Below, piece by piece: positions 39,507 to 43,702 of a DNA stretch of 43,702 nt. A program made the position numbers and the translations under genes. How positions within the stretch are numbered: position 1 is the first letter of the stretch; every line of letters begins with the position of its first letter. The notes beneath the pieces are model-generated. The model ran no database searches, was not told the DNA's origin, and saw only the letters and a program-made list of their open reading frames with translations. The DNA comes from Pseudomonadota bacterium (GTDB lineage: Bacteria > Pseudomonadota > Gammaproteobacteria > Berkiellales > Berkiellaceae). The DNA lies in the NCBI GenBank assembly GCA_018242045.1, contig JAFECR010000015.1:1-43702 (forward strand), in the 5' to 3' direction.

Positions 39507-41809
39507 ATACTATCCTTTTTAAGGATCATCAATTGAATGGTATCATTATATTGTTCGGATTTTTCAATACTAAAAGAGGTAAATCCCACACTTTTATAGA
39601 CTTTAATTGCCCTTTCGTTTTCAATATCTGGATCAATCACCGCAATCTTAAATTTCGGAAAAATTATTTTATTCAGAAATGAATTCAAAATTTTTGCACC
39701 ATACCCTTTTCCTAAATAATTTTCATCGCCAATAAACAAATCTATACCAGCAATGTCTGAGGGGGGGAATTGATTGAATAATTCATGGTTGTAATTTGTG
39801 ATCCCCTCTGGCAAAAAATCACTTAGCGAATAATATTGAATAAATGCCATTGGGTGCTGGCCGATATATGCAATGAAACTTGGCACAGCTTCTTTCCCTT
39901 CGATCCTATTTTTATACTTTGCTTCAATGTCCTTTTTTGAAAAATCAATACCTTTCGCGTACCATTTTTTAACATGTGAGGTTTGAAACCAGGCATGTAA
40001 AATTGCTAAATCATTTATGGCTAGTGGCACAAACGTAAGTTCAGCACGCATAGTTCCTTCATCGCCATTTTTTTCATCAGTAAGAATCTCATTGATAACA
40101 CGCCAATCGATCTCTTTTCTTCCGGGAAATGCCCAGCATAGTGCTTTCCACAACGCCCAGCCTCGGCCACGAGCCCACGTATCCTTATCAAGCTTAAGGG
40201 CATCACGAAACGTCTGCCTGCTTTCCTTTGTAAATAGTGTCCAGGCAATCGCTAAATCACAAGCAGGATCGCCAATAGCTAGTTGTCCAAAATCAATAAC
40301 GGCGCTTAGCTCACCATTTTGAACAAGCAGGTTACCAATAGCGATATCACCATGAATCCACACCGGTGGACGTTGCCAAGTAGAAGCAAGCGCTTTATTC
40401 CACACTGCTGTTATATCTTTAGCGATAACTTTATCATCAAGGGCAGCTATTGCCTCTCGCGTTTCAGCATCATAGATTGCAAGATCTCCGCCACGATAGA
40501 AGCTATGTTCACCAGCTAGTGGCCCATCAGTGGCGTCACACTGTTGCAGTGCTACCAGGAATTCGGCCAATGAAATGGCGAATTGGCGCAGATCTTTAAT
40601 GCGCTCAATTGAAGCTGTTTGGCCCTCTAACCAACGATTAATAGACCAATGCCACGGATACTCTTCAGTGGGGATGCCCATCGCGATCGGGGCAGGAATG
40701 AGAAGAGGTAGGAATGGTGCCAATTTAGGCAGCCAGCGCTGCTCCTTCTCAGCCTGCGAAGAGTAGCATGCTGCGCTAGGTAACCGGATTACCATGTGTT
40801 CACCGAGATGAAATGACCTGTTGTCCCACCCGCTACATTCAACTGGTTTGACTGGGAGATCAGCCCATTGCGGAAACTGCATAGCAACCAGTTTGCGCAC
40901 AAGAGTCACATCTATTTGAAATTTCTCAGCGATGGGAGTGCTAATTTTCTTATCAAAAATCTCTGTTAATTGTTTAAAATAAGAATCATCGCCACCATCT
41001 TCCAACGCCCAAGCCCATGCAAGCACCGCTTGTACATAGCACCAATCAAGGATCCGCTGTACCGGGATTTCAAGGATTTCAGCAAAGCGGGTGATACGAT
41101 CACTAATGACTCTCACTGCATTATTTATCGTCAACAATTCTGGTATTGGATTGCGAATGAATGCTGCTACTTCATAAGCTGGTTCACCTATCACGCCTTT
41201 TGGATCAATGACAACCCAATCATAGCCCTGTTGCAAAATATTATCGTGATGGAGATCACCATGGAGTAAAACAGCTGGTGCGGCAGACTCAAGCAAATCA
41301 TCACGTAATTGCCTCGCTTTATGCAAATAGTGAACAGGTATGTTATAATCTTTACTAAGCGCCATCAGCCAATCTTTAATATGAGGGAATATCTTAGGAG
41401 TAGGGAGTGGCGCTTGATGTAGCTTCTTCAAACATCTACCTGTGACATCAATAGCCTCTTGCTCTTTCTCTAAAAAATAAGATCTCAAAGAAATCCCTGA
41501 AATAGCACGCTCAAGTAAGAGTACTCCTTCCTTCTCAGCAAGGACTCTTACGGCACCAAAGCCTGCAAACGATTTAAGTGCAATTGCTTCTCGTTTTAAG
41601 CCATCTGTATCCAACCCTAATTTCAGGATAATAGGTTGTGCGCCTTGAAAACCTGAGAGTACATAATTGTAGGATAAATTATTAACCGGTTTTAAATCTG
41701 ATAATCCGTATTCTACTTCAATCTTCGCAATCAAGTGCGGCAGTTCTTTCAAAAATCGCTTACCTTTTTGCCCATATATACTTGTGATATTTTTTTCTAA
41801 TTCTTTCAT
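39503..41809 (-). CDS. Three-domain protein: kinase-kinase-AAC(6')-like acetyltransferase
   Basis: Three complete modules lie in one 768-residue frame. Residues 1-290 resemble the aminoglycoside/hydroxyurea kinase family (APH(6)-like): HGDLHHDN (183-190) and VIDPKG (200-205). Residues about 295-580 form a second APH-like kinase: HGDIAIGN (486-493) and VIDFGQ (504-509). Residues about 587-768 form an AAC(6')-type GNAT: GIDLFIGDENYLGKGYG (688-704) and NERAIKVYKSVGF. All core catalytic residues are visible. It overlaps both neighbours by 4 bases. APH-AAC fusions exist (AAC(6')-APH(2'')), but this order with two kinases is not one I know. Confidence 0.8.
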   Translation of the reverse strand: MKELEKNITSIYGQKGKRFLKELPHLIAKIEVEYGLSDLKPVNNLSYNYVLSGFQGAQPIILKLGLDTDGLKREAIALKSFAGFGAVRVLAEKEGVLLLERAISGISLRSYFLEKEQEAIDVTGRCLKKLHQAPLPTPKIFPHIKDWLMALSKDYNIPVHYLHKARQLRDDLLESAAPAVLLHGDLHHDNILQQGYDWVVIDPKGVIGEPAYEVAAFIRNPIPELLTINNAVRVISDRITRFAEILEIPVQRILDWCYVQAVLAWAWALEDGGDDSYFKQLTEIFDKKISTPIAEKFQIDVTLVRKLVAMQFPQWADLPVKPVECSGWDNRSFHLGEHMVIRLPSAACYSSQAEKEQRWLPKLAPFLPLLIPAPIAMGIPTEEYPWHWSINRWLEGQTASIERIKDLRQFAISLAEFLVALQQCDATDGPLAGEHSFYRGGDLAIYDAETREAIAALDDKVIAKDITAVWNKALASTWQRPPVWIHGDIAIGNLLVQNGELSAVIDFGQLAIGDPACDLAIAWTLFTKESRQTFRDALKLDKDTWARGRGWALWKALCWAFPGRKEIDWRVINEILTDEKNGDEGTMRAELTFVPLAINDLAILHAWFQTSHVKKWYAKGIDFSKKDIEAKYKNRIEGKEAVPSFIAYIGQHPMAFIQYYSLSDFLPEGITNYNHELFNQFPPSDIAGIDLFIGDENYLGKGYGAKILNSFLNKIIFPKFKIAVIDPDIENERAIKVYKSVGFTSFSIEKSEQYNDTIQLMILKKDSI

Positions 41810-42195
41810 AAATTATCGCTACTAATACTAGGTTCAGCTGTTAAAGAAACCGAACGAATATCTATGTTATCCGCAATATCTCTTTTATTTTGATTATTTA
41901 AAGCTATAAACATCGCTTCGGAATTACCAGCCAAACTAAAATTGATATTTTTCAAAGAGCGTTCTAATTTACTTGAAATGAACTGCTCTGTAATAACCAC
42001 ATTCCATGGGGTGTTATTGATTTTATAAAAATCTCTACACTGATTTAAAATTTCATCAACCGCATCAACATTTTTTCTTATAAAAACAAAATTGCACCTC
42101 ACTTGAGCTTCAGTTACCACGCAGTCAACTAATTCTTCCTGAACTGAGGATGCCGCAGTGGTTTTTGGTTGATAATACTTTTTTGCAGAAATCAC
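41806..42195 (-). pseudogene. Chimeric ORF containing a piece of a GNAT gene
   Basis: Residues about 37-117 (FIRKNVDAVDEILNQCRDFY and on) match the N-terminal lobe of the GNAT at 32519. The ~35 residues before and ~12 after are unrelated, and no acetyl-CoA-binding part remains. The 243-bp repeat at 41848-42090 explains this. The frame is open with an ATG start, and its stop overlaps the start of the 768-residue gene, so it may now serve only to couple translation. Confidence 0.6.
41848..42090. repeat. 243-bp duplication, copy 2
   Basis: It aligns without gaps to 32909-33151 and forms the middle of the chimeric ORF at 41806-42195. Confidence 0.85.
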
Positions 42196-42209
42196 TTTGA
42201 TACCTTTTC

Positions 42210-42557
42210 TTAATTAGCTCTACTCAATAAAAGATCTTCAACCACGTCTAAGCAGATTTCATCATAATTTTCTAAATCCTTATTCTCTTCTTTTATCGCT
42301 TGCATTTTTTTAATCGTATCGCGAATATCTTTTGGTAATTCTTCATTAGGCGCATTGTCACCTGGCCATGAGGCATCTCGAGTTGCTTTGTCTGGCCATC
42401 GAGAATAAGCGACCCAAAGATTATCATTGCCTTTGTGGAGGCAAGAACCAATCGCACCTCGCTTTTGGGCAAAGTAAGTCGCTATCTTATGCCAGTACTG
42501 CTGATAGATTGTTTCTTGGTGAGCTTTCAGTTTAAAGCGGTAAATGACAGCAAACAT
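42210..42557 (-). CDS. Antibiotic-biosynthesis-monooxygenase-like (ABM) protein
   Basis: This 115-residue protein has the ABM-type ferredoxin-like start MFAVIYRFKLKAHQ, then GSCLHKGNDNLWVAYSRWPD in the middle. Family members include small cofactor-free monooxygenases and stress-related dimers. It heads operon 2 and is the intact paralogue of the altered ABM gene at 34506. It is divergent from a cyclase remnant, as its paralogue is from the intact cyclase. Confidence 0.75.
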   Translation of the reverse strand: MFAVIYRFKLKAHQETIYQQYWHKIATYFAQKRGAIGSCLHKGNDNLWVAYSRWPDKATRDASWPGDNAPNEELPKDIRDTIKKMQAIKEENKDLENYDEICLDVVEDLLLSRAN

Positions 42558-42690
42558 GTCTTCCTCTCATGATTTCTAAACTTTGCAGATAGCATATGAT
42601 AATGCCCAGGATAAGAATATAGTGTTGTCCGAAATGACGTGCTAAGGTTCTTTGAAATGCGGACATTGGGGTAAACATTAAAAAATAGTC
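42478..42690. repeat. ~210-bp duplication, copy 2 (ABM 5' end and promoter region)
   Basis: It is similar to 34651-34865. With the cyclase remnant that follows, it shows that an ABM-cyclase divergent pair was duplicated as a unit. Confidence 0.8.
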
Positions 42691-42747
42691 AACTTAGTTA
42701 CTTATAATAAATACACTAAGAAAAATATAAGTTAGAGAACTACTTTA

Positions 42748-42783
42748 GAGGCGCCGGTAAGATTGGTTGGATTAATTAAATAG
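42748..42783 (+). pseudogene. Last 12 codons of a deleted cyclase-family gene
   Basis: The frame reads EAPVRLVGLIK and stop, against EAPVRLLGLIKNK at the end of the intact cyclase (35635). Nothing of the rest of the gene is left, and the following bases (GTTATG, AAAA) still resemble the intact downstream region. Confidence 0.75.
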
Positions 42784-42818
42784 GTTATGGAAAAACTCGT
42801 CCCCCCCAAGAAATAACC

Positions 42819-42849
42819 TTGACTCTCACGTTACGTGATCCCTTATCTT
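42819..42849 (+). promoter_or_regulatory. MerR-type promoter with 19-bp spacer and perfect dyad
   Basis: -35 TTGACT (42819-42824) and -10 TATCTT (42844-42849) are exactly 19 bases apart. The spacer holds the perfect palindrome TCACGTTACGTGA (42826-42838), a classic MerR/TipA-type operator. It lies just before the MerR gene, so autoregulation is expected. Confidence 0.8.
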
Positions 42850-42876
42850 TAAATTACATCATTTGAGAGTGAATCT

Positions 42877-43638
42877 ATGGCTTATACGGTAAAACAATTG
42901 GCAAAAATTTCAGGAGTAAGTGTACGCACACTGCACTGGTATGATGAGATCGGTTTATTAAAACCCGCATATCATGGCGCCAATAGTTATCGTTATTATG
43001 AAGAAGAACAGCTACTGTTATTGCAGCAAATTTTATTCTTCAAAGAGCTAGGCTTCAACTTAAATGATATCCAAAAACTACTTTCGCAAAATGATTTTGA
43101 CAACGTCAAAGCATTACAAGCGCATAGAAAAGTTTTGGAAGAAGATATCGGTCGTAAAAACAAGTTAATTGCTACGATCGATAAGACGATTCTACATTTA
43201 AGGGGTAAGCAAATTATGTCAGACAAAGAATTATATCATGGCTTTGATCTATCAAGGCAAAAAGAGTATGAACAATATCTTGTAAAATATCACGGTATGC
43301 CCGCAGAAGATTTGCTTTTTGAGAGCAAAAAACGTACTGCAAAATGGGATAAAGACGAATGGGATGATGTAAAAAATCAGGGCGATGCCATACATAAAGC
43401 TTTAGCGAATGCTATTGAACGAGGATTAAAACCCGACTCTGATGAAGTACAGGCGATTATTCAGCGCCATTATCAAATGATTGAACGGTTTTATAACCCT
43501 ACTAAAGAAGTATATATAGGTTTAACTGAACTTTATGCGCAACATCCAGATTTTAAGAAGTTTTTTGATGTCTACCATCCCAAAATGATTGAATTTATTG
43601 GCGAAGCAATGAGATTTTATGCAAATAAAAACCTCTAA
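42877..43638 (+). CDS. TipA-like MerR-family regulator
   Basis: The N-terminal MerR helix-turn-helix is YTVKQLAKISGVSVRTLHWY, then LLKPAYHGANSYRYYEEEQL. It is followed by a dimerisation coiled coil and, from about residue 115, a TipAS-type domain (DKELYHGFD, then YNPTKEVYIGLTELYAQHPDF). TipAS domains bind thiopeptides and other drugs. The 253-residue length matches TipA-L. It has a textbook promoter. The gene runs to the edge of the cluster, and the genes it controls beyond itself are unknown. Confidence 0.9.
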   Translation: MAYTVKQLAKISGVSVRTLHWYDEIGLLKPAYHGANSYRYYEEEQLLLLQQILFFKELGFNLNDIQKLLSQNDFDNVKALQAHRKVLEEDIGRKNKLIATIDKTILHLRGKQIMSDKELYHGFDLSRQKEYEQYLVKYHGMPAEDLLFESKKRTAKWDKDEWDDVKNQGDAIHKALANAIERGLKPDSDEVQAIIQRHYQMIERFYNPTKEVYIGLTELYAQHPDFKKFFDVYHPKMIEFIGEAMRFYANKNL

Positions 43639-43702
43639 TGTCAGCTAAAAATTTGCGGCAAGGGTCATAAATTTGGCCCTATACTGCTTCCACTTTGAAT
43701 TT

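Noticed and set aside
43641..43702. Terminator AGGGTCA/TGGCCCT after the last MerR gene
   Set aside because: The 7-bp stem includes a G-T pair and no T-run follows, so it is not a convincing intrinsic terminator.

Overview
The window looks like the AT-rich chromosome of a gammaproteobacterium. The evidence is a complete System I cytochrome c maturation operon in the order ccmABCDEFGHI, a SohB peptidase, and FliA/FlhG/FlgM/FleQ-type flagellar regulators with RpoN- and FliA-type promoters. A partial ankyrin-repeat gene and a large orphan membrane protein with a proline-rich tail suggest a host-associated, Legionellales-like (perhaps Berkiella-like) bacterium. That placement is inference; no rRNA or other marker gene is present.

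Layout. 1-8278 is housekeeping: the 3' end of an ankyrin-repeat gene, the ccm operon on the minus strand (including a 44-residue ccmD and a possible 39-residue membrane peptide at its end), and divergent sohB. 8270-10117 is an unknown multi-pass membrane protein. 10235-14578 is a flagellar regulatory cluster: a small membrane protein, fliA, flhG, a STAS-domain protein, an 86-residue unknown, a FleQ-like activator without its N-terminal domain, and flgM. Candidate sigma-54 promoters precede flgM and flhG, and a candidate sigma-28 promoter precedes the STAS gene. A small membrane ORF and tRNA-Arg(CCT) follow.

14869-29373 is integrated DNA. The 3' part of tRNA-Arg is repeated at about 23713 and again at 29321. 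Each copy has a nearby pair of GGGTATAACC-type direct repeats, as expected for integrase arm sites. Element A (14945 to about 23754) carries a possible nuclease, HNH and HEPN trio, AlpA, a Toprim protein, a DUF927 P-loop protein, a tyrosine integrase and a broken RhuM-Fic gene. Element B (about 23755-29373) has no integrase. It carries two double-glycine-leader peptides, a GNAT-NTF2 fusion, two metallophosphoesterases and an autoregulated-looking DUF4160/DUF2442-HTH pair.

29374-43702 is an accessory region rich in drug-modification-like genes. TipA-like MerR regulators lie at each end, each behind a 19-bp-spacer promoter. Between them are two minus-strand operons that each begin with a paralogous monooxygenase-like gene. 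Operon 1 (34730 to 32062) encodes an APH-like kinase and two GNATs. Operon 2 (42557 to 36513) has mostly 4-8-base gene overlaps and encodes a 768-residue kinase-kinase-AAC(6') fusion, a double GNAT, a nucleotidyltransferase-GNAT fusion and two single GNATs. A cyclase-family gene is intact beside operon 1 and reduced to its last 12 codons beside operon 2. Near-identical 226-bp and 243-bp duplications, truncated genes and a chimeric ORF show repeated local duplication and deletion.
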